A stretch of 64,000 nt of DNA from assembly GCF_000420405.1 (NCBI RefSeq), contig NZ_ATUW01000005.1:1-64000 (forward strand), written 5' to 3'. Source of the stretch: Winkia neuii subsp. neuii DSM 8576. GTDB lineage: Bacteria; Actinomycetota; Actinomycetes; Actinomycetales; Actinomycetaceae. The notes below the pieces were generated by a model. The model was not told the origin of the DNA, did not search any database, and saw nothing but the letters and a program-made list of their open reading frames with translations. The position numbers and the translations under genes were made by a program. This document shows, one piece after another, positions 23,678-32,635 of the stretch (the first letter of the stretch is position 1; each line of letters opens with the position of its first letter).

Positions 23678-24391
23678 GTGTTTTATCGACTGCTGAAGGC
23701 TATTTTGGGCCCGATTTTGAAGATTGTCTATAAACCGTGGATTGAAGGGGCTCACAACATTCCGCAGGAGGGCCCTGCGATTCTTGCCTCTAATCACCTG
23801 GCAGTTATAGATTCTTTTTTCCTGCCGTTGATGATTGAACGTGAAGTAGTTTTTATGGGCAAAGCCGACTATTTCACCGGCACGGGCATAAAGGGCAAAC
23901 TGGTCGCTAAGTTTATGCGCGCTGTAGGTACAATCCCGGTCGATAGAACCGGCGGTAAGAAGAGTCAGGCGGCTTTGCGCACCGGTCTGCGCCGGCTAGC
24001 GGAGGGCGGTTTATTCGGCATTTACCCCGAGGGGACACGTAGCCCTGACGGAAGGCTCTACAGGGGTAAAACTGGGGTGGCGCGAATGGCTTTAGAGTCT
24101 GGAGCGCCCGTAGTGCCCGTAGCTATGATCGGCACAAACGTCGCCCAACCTATTGGCACCGTTATTCCTCGTCCTCATAGGGTTGGCATCAAAGTGGGTG
24201 CTGCCCTCGACTTCTCGCGTTACCGAGGCCTAGAAAACGACCGCTTCGTCTTGCGTGCCATAACCGACGAGATCATGTACTCGTTGATGTCACTTTCTGA
24301 ACAGGAATATGTCGACAAGTATGCTGCTGACGTGAAGCGTAAGCTTTCTGAGGAGGGCAAGTTTGCCGGTCCTGTCCCAGGTGAGAAGTAA
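23678..24391 (+). CDS. plsC: 1-acyl-glycerol-3-phosphate acyltransferase (PlsC family)
   Basis: This 237-residue membrane-associated enzyme acylates lysophosphatidate or a related lysolipid. Motif I is NHLAVIDSFFLP (NHx4D), motif II lies around the first Arg block (VGTIPVDRTGG), motif III is GIYPEGTRSPDG, and motif IV is VPVAMIGT. An N-terminal hydrophobic helix anchors it. The start is a GTG behind GAAGGGAAA. Acyl preference cannot be told. It is divergent from the small membrane protein gene, and pfp follows 90 bases later. Confidence 0.9.
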   Translation: MFYRLLKAILGPILKIVYKPWIEGAHNIPQEGPAILASNHLAVIDSFFLPLMIEREVVFMGKADYFTGTGIKGKLVAKFMRAVGTIPVDRTGGKKSQAALRTGLRRLAEGGLFGIYPEGTRSPDGRLYRGKTGVARMALESGAPVVPVAMIGTNVAQPIGTVIPRPHRVGIKVGAALDFSRYRGLENDRFVLRAITDEIMYSLMSLSEQEYVDKYAADVKRKLSEEGKFAGPVPGEK

Positions 24392-24481
24392 AGGGTGGGA
24401 AACTGGGGCGGTGTGCGCTAGCCTACACAAAACCCGTACAATGGGCCCTGACATAGAAGATATTTTTCTTGGAAGGAATTG

Positions 24482-25702
24482 ATGACTATGCGTCGCGTGG
24501 CCCTGTTAACTGCCGGTGGTTTCGCACCCTGTCTGTCTGCCTCTGTTGGGTACTTGATCGACAATTACACTAAGTCGGATCCGGACGTCGAGATTATCGC
24601 TTATCAGAATGGCTACCACGGTTTGCTAACGGGTAATTACATCGTGGTGGACGAGGCAGCCCGCAAGAATGCGCTGAACCTGACCGAGTTCGGGGGCTCG
24701 CCCATTGGCAATTCGCGCGTAAAGCTCACTAACAAGGAAGATCTGCTTAAGCGCGGTCTTATTCCAGAGGGCGTAGACCCCTTAGGATATGCGGCCGACA
24801 AGCTCAAAGAGGACCATGTAGACGTCTTGCACACTATCGGTGGCGACGATACGAATACCACTGCTGCGGATCTGGCCCAGTATTTGCACGAGCACAACTA
24901 CGAACTAACGGTGGTGGGGCTCCCCAAAACCATCGACAACGACGTGTACCCCATTCGCCAGTCGCTGGGGGCGTGGACAGCAGCAGAGCAGGGGGCTACC
25001 TTCGCCGCCAACATAATTGGCGAACACAGGGTAAGCCCGCGCATGCTAATTGTCCACGAGGTAATGGGGCGGAACTGTGGTTACCTTACAGCCCAGACTG
25101 CGAAGGTGTACCGGGAACGGCTGAATGAGCGCAACTGGGTTCCTTCAATTGGCCTTTCTAAGGAACGCTGGGATATTCATGCGGTTTACATCCCTGAAGA
25201 GTCCATCGATATCGAGGCTGAATCTAAGCGTTTAAAGGCGATCATGGACGAGCTCGGCAATGTGAACATCTTCCTTTCAGAGGGAGCTGGCGTTGATGAC
25301 ATAGTCCGCGAAATGGAAGAGGCCGGCGAAGAGGTCCAAAAGGATGCTTTCGGTCACGTTAAGCTAGACACTATTAACCCCGGAAATTGGTTCGCTGGCC
25401 AGTTTGCAAAGCGCATTGGTGCCGAGAAGGTTATGGTGCAAAAGTCCGGGTATTTCGCGCGTTCTGCGGCTGCGAATAAGGAAGATTTGGAGCTCATCAA
25501 GTCTATGTGTGATCTGGCGGTAGAATCTGCACACGCAGGGAAGCCTGGCGTCATCGGTCAAGACGAAGATAATGGCGACAAGCTGTCGGTAATCGACTTT
25601 GCCCGCATCAAGGGGGGCAAGCCCTTTGATGTTGACACTGACTGGTTTGCCCAGATGCTCGAGCAGATCGGTCAACCACGCGGGAAGGCTCTCGCGAAAT
25701 AA
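24482..25702 (+). CDS. pfp: 6-phosphofructokinase, pyrophosphate type
   Basis: This 406-residue group II phosphofructokinase interconverts fructose 6-phosphate and fructose 1,6-bisphosphate. The donor-site motif reads GGDDTNTTAADL; Asp in the second GGDD position is the established mark of pyrophosphate-dependent enzymes, where ATP enzymes have Gly. PKTIDNDVYP carries the Lys that goes with it. MGRNCGYLTA and EGAGVDD are further family blocks. The ATG at 24482 follows GGAAGGAA; a TTG one codon upstream and an ATG two codons downstream are alternatives. A pyrophosphate enzyme makes the step reversible and saves ATP. Confidence 0.9.
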   Translation: MTMRRVALLTAGGFAPCLSASVGYLIDNYTKSDPDVEIIAYQNGYHGLLTGNYIVVDEAARKNALNLTEFGGSPIGNSRVKLTNKEDLLKRGLIPEGVDPLGYAADKLKEDHVDVLHTIGGDDTNTTAADLAQYLHEHNYELTVVGLPKTIDNDVYPIRQSLGAWTAAEQGATFAANIIGEHRVSPRMLIVHEVMGRNCGYLTAQTAKVYRERLNERNWVPSIGLSKERWDIHAVYIPEESIDIEAESKRLKAIMDELGNVNIFLSEGAGVDDIVREMEEAGEEVQKDAFGHVKLDTINPGNWFAGQFAKRIGAEKVMVQKSGYFARSAAANKEDLELIKSMCDLAVESAHAGKPGVIGQDEDNGDKLSVIDFARIKGGKPFDVDTDWFAQMLEQIGQPRGKALAK

Positions 25703-25720
25703 TTAGCGAGTATTTGCTCA

Positions 25721-25763
25721 CGCACGCCCGCTTTTCGGAATCCACCGCGAAGATGGGCGTGCG
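25721..25763. other. Inverted repeat between pfp and aroG
   Basis: CGCACGCCC (25721-25729) and GGGCGTGCG (25755-25763) form perfect 9-bp arms separated by 25 bases. The right arm ends 5 bases before the predicted aroG -10. It may be a pfp terminator without a U-run, or an operator over the aroG promoter. Confidence 0.4.
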
Positions 25764-25768
25764 CCCTC

Positions 25769-25774
25769 TATTAT
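25769..25774 (+). promoter_or_regulatory. -10 element TATTAT of aroG
   Basis: TATTAT ends 7 bases before the ATG at 25782. There is no ribosome binding site, so the message should be leaderless. No -35 match is seen at the usual distance. Confidence 0.5.
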
Positions 25775-25781
25775 ATTTTGC

Positions 25782-27110
25782 ATGCTTAGCGAAGATCCCA
25801 GACAGTCGTGGCGGAGGTTTCCTGCCCTCCAGCAGCCTACTTACCCCGATGAGCAGGCCCTGCGTACGGTGGTTGCCGATCTGGAGCAACGTCCTCCGCT
25901 TGTATTTGCCGGGGAAGTCGACAAGCTAAAATCTCAGATAGCCGAAGCCGGGCGCGGAGAGGCTTTCGTGCTAATGGGGGGCGATTGTGCCGAAACGTTC
26001 GCCGAATCTACTGCTGACCATGTGCGTCTAAAAATCCAAACCATCTTGCAGATGGCTATAGTCCTAACCTACGCAGGCGGTATCCCGGTAGTAAAAATTG
26101 GGCGAATGGCGGGCCAATACGCCAAGCCCCGCTCAAGTGACGTGGAAGTCCGCGACGGAATCACGCTGCCCTCTTACAGGGGCGACTCGGTAAATTCTCA
26201 CGAATTTACTGAGTCGGCCCGGGTGCCGGATCCTACCAGGCTTTTGGGAGCGTACACGCGCTCGGGGACCACTTTCAATCTAATACGTGCTTTTACTCAG
26301 GGCGGTTACGCCGATCTTCGCGAGGTACACGCTTGGAACCGTGGCTTTACTTCAAACCCGGCGTACAAGAAGTTTGAGCAGCTAGCTGCTCAAATAGATC
26401 ATGCGCTGCGCTTTATGAAAGCTTGCGGGGTGGATTTCGACGCTTTGCAATACGTTGACTTCTACAGCGCTCATGAGGCACTGTTGCTCGAATACGAGGC
26501 TGCCCTCACGCGGGTTGATTCGCGCACAAACGATCTGTACAACACCTCGGCGCACATGGTGTGGATTGGCGAGCGCACCCGGGATCCAAACGGAGCGCAC
26601 GTGGAACTACTGAGCAAGGTGAAAAATCCAATTGGAATTAAGATCGGGGCTAATGCCCGCCCCGACGACATTTTCGCCCTCCTTGACAAGCTCAATCCCA
26701 ATGGTGAGGAAGGGCGCATAAGCCTTATTACTCGTATGGGGGCAGCAAATATTAGAGAGCGCTTGCCGCATCTGGTTGAAGCTGTAAAGGCTGACGGCCG
26801 GCCGATTACCTGGCTGACTGACCCAATGCACGGCAATACGATTACCTCGGGGGGCTATAAGACCCGTCGCTTTGACACGATTTTGGACGAGGTGCGCGGA
26901 TTCTTTGAAGTTCACCGTGAGGCCGGCACAGTTCCTGGAGGAATTCACGTTGAACTCACTGGCGACGATGTAACCGAGGTAATTGGAGGTTCAGAACCCA
27001 TCTGCGAAGCCGATCTGGGCTCCCGATATGAAACGCTTGTAGATCCCCGCCTAAATCACCAGCAATCGCTCGAAATGGCGTTCCAAGTAGCTTCGTTGCT
27101 AAACGGATAG
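25782..27110 (+). CDS. aroG: 3-deoxy-7-phosphoheptulonate synthase, class II
   Basis: This 442-residue plant-type (class II) DAHP synthase starts the shikimate pathway from phosphoenolpyruvate and erythrose 4-phosphate. Characteristic blocks are LMGGDCAETF (metal-binding Cys), KIGRMAGQYAKPRS, LPSYRGD, DFYSAHEALLLEYE, TRMGAANIRERLPHL, TDPMHGNT and HVELTGDDVTEVIGG. Its neighbours match the aroG-pknL-Rv2175c group of mycobacteria. The chemistry supplies chorismate for trpD. Regulation may come from the inverted repeat upstream. Confidence 0.96.
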   Translation: MLSEDPRQSWRRFPALQQPTYPDEQALRTVVADLEQRPPLVFAGEVDKLKSQIAEAGRGEAFVLMGGDCAETFAESTADHVRLKIQTILQMAIVLTYAGGIPVVKIGRMAGQYAKPRSSDVEVRDGITLPSYRGDSVNSHEFTESARVPDPTRLLGAYTRSGTTFNLIRAFTQGGYADLREVHAWNRGFTSNPAYKKFEQLAAQIDHALRFMKACGVDFDALQYVDFYSAHEALLLEYEAALTRVDSRTNDLYNTSAHMVWIGERTRDPNGAHVELLSKVKNPIGIKIGANARPDDIFALLDKLNPNGEEGRISLITRMGAANIRERLPHLVEAVKADGRPITWLTDPMHGNTITSGGYKTRRFDTILDEVRGFFEVHREAGTVPGGIHVELTGDDVTEVIGGSEPICEADLGSRYETLVDPRLNHQQSLEMAFQVASLLNG

Positions 27111-27385
27111 GGGCGGGTAAGCCATCGCTGCGTATGCGCTTAGCGGAGGTGACGGTTGCCCACACAAAAACCATTTTGGCGAGTGAAGGGGAACCCATAC
27201 CTGCTTTTGCCCAGCTAAAAGAATAATCTGATCTGGGCTTCAATCCGCAGACAGAACCTGAGTATATGCGATTTCGAGGGCGTTACCGCTGTGGTTCCAG
27301 GTAGAGTATTTCGCCACGAACTGAAGAGGCAATCGCTAATTAGAGTAATTGGCAAAAGTAACTCTTTGAGCTCAAATTCCCGGAT
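27111..27385. other. Intergenic region between convergent aroG and kinase genes
   Basis: These 275 bases hold no gene I can support and no obvious hairpin terminator. A 30-codon frame (27134-27226) has no ribosome binding site. Confidence 0.5.
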
Positions 27386-29392
27386 CTAAACATGTATCAA
27401 AATCACAGTAGAGCCCACTTTTGCCTTTTGACCAGCCTTTGGAGTTTGGTCATAAACGTGGTGTGGATCTATGCCTAGAAGCTTACTTTGCACATTCACC
27501 TTGAATCCTAGTTTTTCCAACTCAGCCTTAGCATCTTCCATTTTGCGTCCGCGTAGATTCGGCACCTCTTTCTCTTCTGGCCCGAGCGAAATTACATAGG
27601 AAATTGGGTCACGCCTGAATCCATCGGTCGGACCTTTCGGATCCTGCCGGATGATTTTGTCTTTTTCTACCTCGTTGGAGTATTCTTCCGTCACCGTAGC
27701 GCGTAGCCCTAGATCAGCTGCTATTTTATTGGCCTCGGAGGCAGTTTTCCCAGTGAGGTCGGGAATCTTTACCGGTTCGCGCCCCTTAGAGACCACCAGT
27801 GCGATCTTAGTGTGATGACGCAGAGACTGGGGGGCAGTAGGCGTAGTAGAAACTACCTTATTTTTTGGAATTGAATCCGAATACTCCTCACTTACCTTGC
27901 CTATCGATAGGGGAGCCTTCCTCAAAGTGGCAAGTGCCTGCTCTTTATCCATTCCCACTACATCAGGTAGTGAAACCATATGCACGCCCTTCGAAACTAC
28001 CAGCCGAATCTTTGTGTGCAGTTTCACCTTTTTCTTGGCGGAGGGAGAAGATGAGACTACGATGCCCTTCGGGACCGTGTCCGAATACTCCAGCTTCTTG
28101 TCGAGGGTGAGCTCGGCATCCTGTACCAATTTTTCGGCAGTCTGGGCCTGTAGCCCCACCACGTCGGGTACTGTAACGTGCCTGCCTGGCCCGTATACGA
28201 AATACCAAACACCTCCAATTACCAGGGTGGCCACGATAATTGCTACGCCGATGAGCGCAGGCCAATTCTTGGTGGGGCGGGCCTTCTTAGGTGAGTCGAT
28301 TGCCCCCAGAGGCAACGCGGAAGTTCCTGAGCCGTAGTCTAGCGCGGCGGTTGACGATGACTTAGCGATTTGCGCAGGTTCTACCTCTGCGGGCTCTTCC
28401 GCGGGGGCTACCTCTGCTCGCCGTTCAAGAGTCTTGGGATCCAGGGTGGCAAGTACTTCGCGCACGTAGCGTGCGGCAGAGGCCCCATCTTGAGGACGAT
28501 CGTCGCCTTCACGTGCAGCCATAGCGCAGATTAGGTCGTCTACCTCGGAGGGAATCCATGGAAGCGAGGTGGACAGACGAGGTACATCCTCGTGGACGTG
28601 CGACCAGGCGACCGCTATAGGTGAAGAGGCTTCGTAGGGAGGATGGCCGGCAATCAGTTCATAAGCCATAATGCCGACCGAATAAATGTCGGAGCGGGCA
28701 TCAGCTTCCCCAGAGGTTACGAGCTCAGGCGGGATATATGCCACTGTTCCCAAAACTGAGCCTGTAGTAGCCATCGTAGCGTCGGAGACGGCCCTAGCTA
28801 GACCAAAATCAGCAACTTTCACCCCACCTGCGGCAGGAAGCAGGACATTTTCAGGTTTTACGTCGCGGTGAATGAGACCAGATCTGTGGGCGGGGGCCAG
28901 TGCCTCTAGAACGGACGCGATTATGGAAAGACTTTCCCCAAGAGGTAGTGCGCCTTCTTTGCGTAGGCGTTCGCGGAGGTTTGTGCCGTTGACGAGCTCC
29001 ATAACTAGATAGCCAGCCCCGTTTACAATTCCCTGATCGAAAACTGCCACTACGGAGGGATGATTTATTCGAGCGGTGGCTCGGGCTTCGCGGCGGAAAC
29101 GTGCAACCAAATCTGCCGAACCTGAAAGGTGTGGGTGCATAACCTTCAGGGCGACGGGCCGGTCCAGCCGTTCATCCCGAGCTTTATATACGGTGGCCAT
29201 TCCCCCCGAGGCGATTTTGCTTAGGACCAGGTAGCGCCCGTCAACGAGTTTTCCTAATAACGGATCGACAGTGGTTGTACTAGCCTCAGCACTGTCGGGT
29301 AAGGGTTTCGTGTCGGTGACCTTGGGTTTTTTAAATGGAAAGTGGACTGTGCGGGCCCCCTTGGCCTTCTTTTGCGGCATAGGTCTTTCCAT
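27386..29392 (-). CDS. pknL: PASTA-domain Ser/Thr protein kinase
   Basis: This 668-residue membrane kinase has an N-terminal kinase domain (about 52-315): SGGMATVYKARD glycine loop, VALKVM lysine, HRDVKPENVLL catalytic loop, DFGLAR and the activation segment GTVAYIPPEL. A Pro/Ala/Glu-rich linker leads to one membrane helix (about 380-402), and four PASTA domains follow outside the cell (VTVPDVVGLQ, VSLPDVVGMD, VKIPDLTGK, KEVPNLRGR). PASTA repeats sense muropeptides or lipid II. The position next to an Rv2175c-like gene and aroG points to PknL. The ATG at 29392 has a -10 (TAGAAT) 6 bases away; an ATG at 29380 has GGAAAG in front and is the alternative. Confidence 0.93.
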   Translation of the reverse strand: MERPMPQKKAKGARTVHFPFKKPKVTDTKPLPDSAEASTTTVDPLLGKLVDGRYLVLSKIASGGMATVYKARDERLDRPVALKVMHPHLSGSADLVARFRREARATARINHPSVVAVFDQGIVNGAGYLVMELVNGTNLRERLRKEGALPLGESLSIIASVLEALAPAHRSGLIHRDVKPENVLLPAAGGVKVADFGLARAVSDATMATTGSVLGTVAYIPPELVTSGEADARSDIYSVGIMAYELIAGHPPYEASSPIAVAWSHVHEDVPRLSTSLPWIPSEVDDLICAMAAREGDDRPQDGASAARYVREVLATLDPKTLERRAEVAPAEEPAEVEPAQIAKSSSTAALDYGSGTSALPLGAIDSPKKARPTKNWPALIGVAIIVATLVIGGVWYFVYGPGRHVTVPDVVGLQAQTAEKLVQDAELTLDKKLEYSDTVPKGIVVSSSPSAKKKVKLHTKIRLVVSKGVHMVSLPDVVGMDKEQALATLRKAPLSIGKVSEEYSDSIPKNKVVSTTPTAPQSLRHHTKIALVVSKGREPVKIPDLTGKTASEANKIAADLGLRATVTEEYSNEVEKDKIIRQDPKGPTDGFRRDPISYVISLGPEEKEVPNLRGRKMEDAKAELEKLGFKVNVQSKLLGIDPHHVYDQTPKAGQKAKVGSTVILIHV

Positions 29393-29398
29393 GGTCGT

Positions 29399-29404
29399 AT
29401 TCTA
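29399..29404 (-). promoter_or_regulatory. -10 element TAGAAT of the PASTA kinase gene
   Basis: TAGAAT ends 6 bases before the ATG at 29392, giving a leaderless start. The divergent -10 of the neighbouring gene lies 47 bases away. Confidence 0.5.
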
Positions 29405-29451
29405 TGGCTATAGCGCCTCTGGCTAGTTTACACACGCCAATGCCCTCAATG

Positions 29452-29457
29452 TAGGCT
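29452..29457 (+). promoter_or_regulatory. -10 element TAGGCT of the Rv2175c-like gene
   Basis: TAGGCT ends 7 bases before the ATG at 29465 with no Shine-Dalgarno sequence, the same arrangement as in polA. Confidence 0.5.
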
Positions 29458-29464
29458 TAAGCGC

Positions 29465-29809
29465 ATGAGCGAAAAATTACTTGTTCTTCCAGACGTTGCT
29501 GAGCGTCTTGCAATTCCGTATTCGAAGCTGCGTTCCGCAGTGCGCGAGGGAAAGATTGGATCCCTAAGGAACGCGCAGGGGATTTTGTGTATCCCTGAGG
29601 ATTTTTTAGTGCACGCCGAGGGCGGGTATGCGTTGGTAGACGGTCTTGAAGGGACGATGACTGTGCTGCAGGACTCCGGAATGAGTGCTGCTGAGGCAAC
29701 CTCGTGGCTGTTAGAAGGCGATGACACTTTTGAAGGCCGCCCGATTGACGCGCTCCGCCAGGGTAGGAAGAAGCAGGTCAACTCCTACGCCAGTGCTCTT
29801 GCATTTTAG
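29465..29809 (+). CDS. Rv2175c-like DNA-binding protein, likely kinase substrate
   Basis: This 114-residue protein has an N-terminal winged helix-turn-helix of the excisionase/MerR type (LVLPDVAERLAIPYSKLRSAVREGKI), followed by a compact C-terminal helical region (GLEGTMTVLQDSGMSAAEATSWLL). M. tuberculosis Rv2175c has this layout and is phosphorylated by PknL, which reduces DNA binding; the divergent PASTA kinase here makes the same relation likely. DNA targets are unknown. Its stop overlaps the convergent prenyl synthase stop by 4 bp. Confidence 0.87.
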   Translation: MSEKLLVLPDVAERLAIPYSKLRSAVREGKIGSLRNAQGILCIPEDFLVHAEGGYALVDGLEGTMTVLQDSGMSAAEATSWLLEGDDTFEGRPIDALRQGRKKQVNSYASALAF

Positions 29810-30861
29810 GATTTTCTGTTTATCAACAAATCGCGAAAATCTTCTAATGCCTGCTTGTGCGCCTGGTCGATTTGCAGGTTGCGAAGATGGGCGTTGCCTC
29901 GCTCCAAGAGCTGGGTTATAAGTTCTTCGTGGTCTTCGTAGGCCCCGCACCTTTTTATGGTGGCCTGCATATGTTTAACCTGCTCACTTGTAAGGTCTGT
30001 GCCAAGGTGAGCTAGGAATTCACCGGCTGAATCCTGTAGGCGGCGAATGGTGAGGGCAACTAGAACAGTGCGTTTGCCCTCGCGCAAATCGCCCCCGGTA
30101 ACTTTGCCAGTCAGGGAATCGTCCCCGAACGTGCCGAGTTGGTCGTCGCGCAGTTGGAAGGCACATCCCCACGGCTCGAGGATTTGTTCTAGAACTTGCC
30201 TCACTTGGGGCTGAACCCCTGCTAATTGCGCGCCGAAAACGACCGGAAGACAAACCGAGTATCGGGCCGCCTTATGCTTTATAACTTCGAGCGCGGTTTG
30301 CAGGGCTAGTTCAGGATCGTCCATGAGCGGTGCATCTTCTAAAGCGCAGTCCAAAAACTGTCCCATGGCCACTTCGGCAGTCATCTGCACGAAAGTATCT
30401 CGGGGCTGGTTTGTGGGGGCTAGGTCAGAGGCCTCATTTGCTAGTTCTTGTGAAAGCGAAAGTAGTAGATCCCCGGCTAAGAGAGCCGAATTTTTTCCGA
30501 ATGCCTCGCGGTTGCCGCGGAAGTTGGAGGCGGCATGGAAGTACTCGTAAAAACGGTGTAGGGAAGCGGCTCCGCGGCGCTTATCTGCGTTGTCTACTAT
30601 GTCATCGTGAGCTAAAGCGCTGCCCTGGTATATTTCAACTGCCGCCTGTCCTAGCAGTGAGGCTCGAGCAGGGGTGGTCGAATCGGCCACCAGCGAAAAG
30701 CCAAGTTCGACTCCGCGGGCTCTGAGTCTTTTTCCGCCCTTGGTGTAATGGCGAAGTCCGTCACGGAGGGCATCTAACAGTGCCGAGGACGGCCATTTGG
30801 CCCGCCAGGTGGCCAAATAGTGGTCCAAAAAGGCATCTAATTCTTGGCTGTTAAAAGTCAC
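29806..30861 (-). CDS. Polyprenyl (geranylgeranyl-type) diphosphate synthase
   Basis: This 351-residue trans-prenyltransferase elongates isoprenoid diphosphates with isopentenyl diphosphate. The first Asp-rich motif is AHDDIVDNADKRRG and the second is LRDDQLGTFGD. GSALAHDD and KHKAARYSV are further family blocks. Product length cannot be set by reading. In mycobacteria an idsA-type gene stands in this position. It uses building blocks that dxs, in this same window, starts to make. The start is a GTG with TAGGCT 7 bases upstream. Confidence 0.9.
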   Translation of the reverse strand: MTFNSQELDAFLDHYLATWRAKWPSSALLDALRDGLRHYTKGGKRLRARGVELGFSLVADSTTPARASLLGQAAVEIYQGSALAHDDIVDNADKRRGAASLHRFYEYFHAASNFRGNREAFGKNSALLAGDLLLSLSQELANEASDLAPTNQPRDTFVQMTAEVAMGQFLDCALEDAPLMDDPELALQTALEVIKHKAARYSVCLPVVFGAQLAGVQPQVRQVLEQILEPWGCAFQLRDDQLGTFGDDSLTGKVTGGDLREGKRTVLVALTIRRLQDSAGEFLAHLGTDLTSEQVKHMQATIKRCGAYEDHEELITQLLERGNAHLRNLQIDQAHKQALEDFRDLLINRKS

Positions 30862-30868
30862 AATCCTC

Positions 30869-30874
30869 AGCCTA
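30869..30874 (-). promoter_or_regulatory. -10 element TAGGCT of the prenyl synthase gene
   Basis: TAGGCT ends 7 bases before the GTG at 30861. GAGGA in the spacer is only 2 bases from the GTG, too near to serve as a normal ribosome binding site. Confidence 0.45.
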
Positions 30875-30922
30875 TCGCACCCTCAGCTAGGGTTCTTGGA
30901 GGGACAAAGAGGTTTTCGTTGT

Positions 30923-30928
30923 TATAAT
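30923..30928 (+). promoter_or_regulatory. Consensus -10 element of sigA
   Basis: TATAAT is a perfect -10. The best upstream matches are GGGACA (30901-30906, 16-base spacer) and the more distant TTGGAG. It would give a leader of about 70 bases before the GTG at 31006. Confidence 0.6.
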
Positions 30929-31005
30929 TGTGCTTAGTACGCCGCATGGCGAGACGATAGACGATTTGATCCGCACAGCGGAAACTGGTTTACGAAAGGG
31001 CATTC

Positions 31006-32235
31006 GTGTCAACTTCGCGTTCTAAGAACACCGCTTCCAAGGCAGCAGCCAAAGTAAATGCTACCAGTAAAACTAGCGGAAACAAGGCCTCTTCGGCAAA
31101 AAGTTCCGGAGCAAAGAAGAAGACCGGGGATGTGGCTGAGGCTGCTGAGCTGACTCATTCGACTTCGAGTGGGCGTCGCTCACGTGGAACAGGTACCCAT
31201 CCCAGGGGGAAAGCAGCTTTAAAGGGCCATCACAGGCGCGGACGTCGAAACGAGAAGTCTGGCTTCACAATTTCAGAAAAGGACGAGGCCGACGAGCCGG
31301 CACAGCAGGTAACCGTAGCCGGTGCCACCGCGGATCCGGTAAAGGACTACCTGAAACAGATCGGTAAGGTACCTCTGCTAAATGCGGAAGAAGAGGTGGA
31401 TTTGGCCAGGCGCATCGAGGCCGGTCTTTACGCTGACTACAAGATGAAGCAAGATGCGCAGACCATGACTTCTAAGGAAATGCGTGACCTGCGGGCAATT
31501 AGCATTGATGGCCAGCACGCCAAGAATCACTTACTCGAAGCGAATTTGCGTCTAGTGGTGTCCTTAGCTAAGCGGTACACAGGTAGAGGAATGCTTTTCT
31601 TGGATCTGATTCAGGAGGGCAACCTTGGGCTAATTCGCGCGGTCGAGAAATTCGATTACGCGAAGGGCTACAAGTTCTCAACCTATGCAACCTGGTGGAT
31701 TCGCCAAGCTATAACTAGGGCAATGGCCGACCAGGCTCGTACAATCCGCATTCCGGTACATATGGTCGAGGTCATCAATAAGCTAGCCAGAGTGCAGCGG
31801 CAGATGCTACAGGATCTGGGACGCGAACCCACTCCCGAGGAACTTGCCAAGGAGCTGGATATGACTCCCGAGAAAGTCGTCGAGGTGCAAAAGTACGGTC
31901 GCGAGCCAATCTCGTTGCACACTCCGCTTGGGGAAGACGGAGATTCTGAATTTGGCGACCTGATCGAAGATTCCGAGGCCGTGGTCCCCGCGGACGCGGT
32001 TTCCTTTACGCTTCTGCAGGAACAGTTGCACAGGGTACTGGATACGCTCTCAGAACGTGAGGCCGGGGTGGTGTCGATGCGGTTTGGCCTTGGCGACGGT
32101 CAGCCGAAGACCTTGGACGAGATCGGCAAAGTTTACGGAGTTACGCGCGAGCGCATTCGCCAGATCGAATCTAAAACTATGTCGAAGCTCCGCCATCCCT
32201 CCAGGTCTCAGGTTCTTCGCGACTACTTGGACTGA
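31006..32235 (+). CDS. sigA: Primary RNA polymerase sigma factor
   Basis: This 409-residue group 1 sigma-70 factor has a Lys/Ala/Ser-rich N-terminal extension (about 1-105), region 1.2 ([16 protein letters not shown]), region 2 ([43 protein letters not shown] split over 2.1-2.2, then [16 protein letters not shown] for -10 recognition), region 3 and region 4 ([23 protein letters not shown] for -35 binding). It directs housekeeping transcription. GAAAGG precedes the GTG. The downstream neighbours (a DUF7455 gene, then parE) match the Streptomyces hrdB locus. Confidence 0.97.
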   Translation: MSTSRSKNTASKAAAKVNATSKTSGNKASSAKSSGAKKKTGDVAEAAELTHSTSSGRRSRGTGTHPRGKAALKGHHRRGRRNEKSGFTISEKDEADEPAQQVTVAGATADPVKDYLKQIGKVPLLNAEEEVDLARRIEAGLYADYKMKQDAQTMTSKEMRDLRAISIDGQHAKNHLLEANLRLVVSLAKRYTGRGMLFLDLIQEGNLGLIRAVEKFDYAKGYKFSTYATWWIRQAITRAMADQARTIRIPVHMVEVINKLARVQRQMLQDLGREPTPEELAKELDMTPEKVVEVQKYGREPISLHTPLGEDGDSEFGDLIEDSEAVVPADAVSFTLLQEQLHRVLDTLSEREAGVVSMRFGLGDGQPKTLDEIGKVYGVTRERIRQIESKTMSKLRHPSRSQVLRDYLD

Positions 32236-32249
32236 GCAGCATTTATAAC

Positions 32250-32282
32250 AGTGCCGGGGCCCGTTGCACGGGCCCCGGCACT
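32250..32282. terminator. GC-rich terminator hairpin after sigA
   Basis: A perfect 14-bp stem (AGTGCCGGGGCCCG with its complement at 32269-32282) closes a TTGCA loop. There is no T-run. It separates sigA from the convergent small zinc-binding protein gene. Confidence 0.8.
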
Positions 32283-32299
32283 AAGTCTGTGTAGCCTAG

Positions 32300-32506
32300 T
32301 TAGGCTTTTAGTAGATGTTCTGGGTCGTCGAGTGAAACCGCCTGCTGGCGCAGCTTCGCCTCGAACTTGCGGGCATGGTGGCCGCAGAAAAGTAGCTGCC
32401 CTGAGATGAGGTTTGCGCGGACTAGGGCCGGGGCGCCACAGGCATCGCAACGATCAGCAGCCGTGAAAGTCTGTGTCTGTTCGGTTCTTTCGATAGTCGT
32501 TTCCAT
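32300..32506 (-). CDS. Small zinc-binding DUF7455-type protein
   Basis: This 68-residue protein has CDACGAP followed by LLFCGHHARKF, a plausible Zn-binding set of three Cys and one His. Small proteins of this kind stand next to sigA in many actinobacteria. Function is unknown. AGGG lies close to the ATG at 32506. Its 3' end faces the sigA terminator, and its promoter must be shared with or close to that of parE. Confidence 0.8.
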   Translation of the reverse strand: METTIERTEQTQTFTAADRCDACGAPALVRANLISGQLLFCGHHARKFEAKLRQQAVSLDDPEHLLKA

Positions 32507-32623
32507 ATCCCTATTGTGGACGTTAAAACGCTCTCTAGGCTATTCTAAGTGGCTATTTACGCCAGGGGCGCAATGGGTTAGGGGCCCGCTCGAGTCGCTA
32601 CGGAAGTTGGAGTGAATTGCTAA

Positions 32624-32629
32624 TAGAAT
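32624..32629 (+). promoter_or_regulatory. -10 element TAGAAT of parE
   Basis: TAGAAT ends 6 bases before the GTG at 32636. The same hexamer at the same distance stands before the PASTA kinase gene. Confidence 0.5.
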
Positions 32630-32635
32630 GTCCAG

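Noticed and set aside
27134-27226. Thirty-codon reading frame after aroG
   Set aside because: No ribosome binding site or promoter, no recognisable product, and too short to stand apart from chance.
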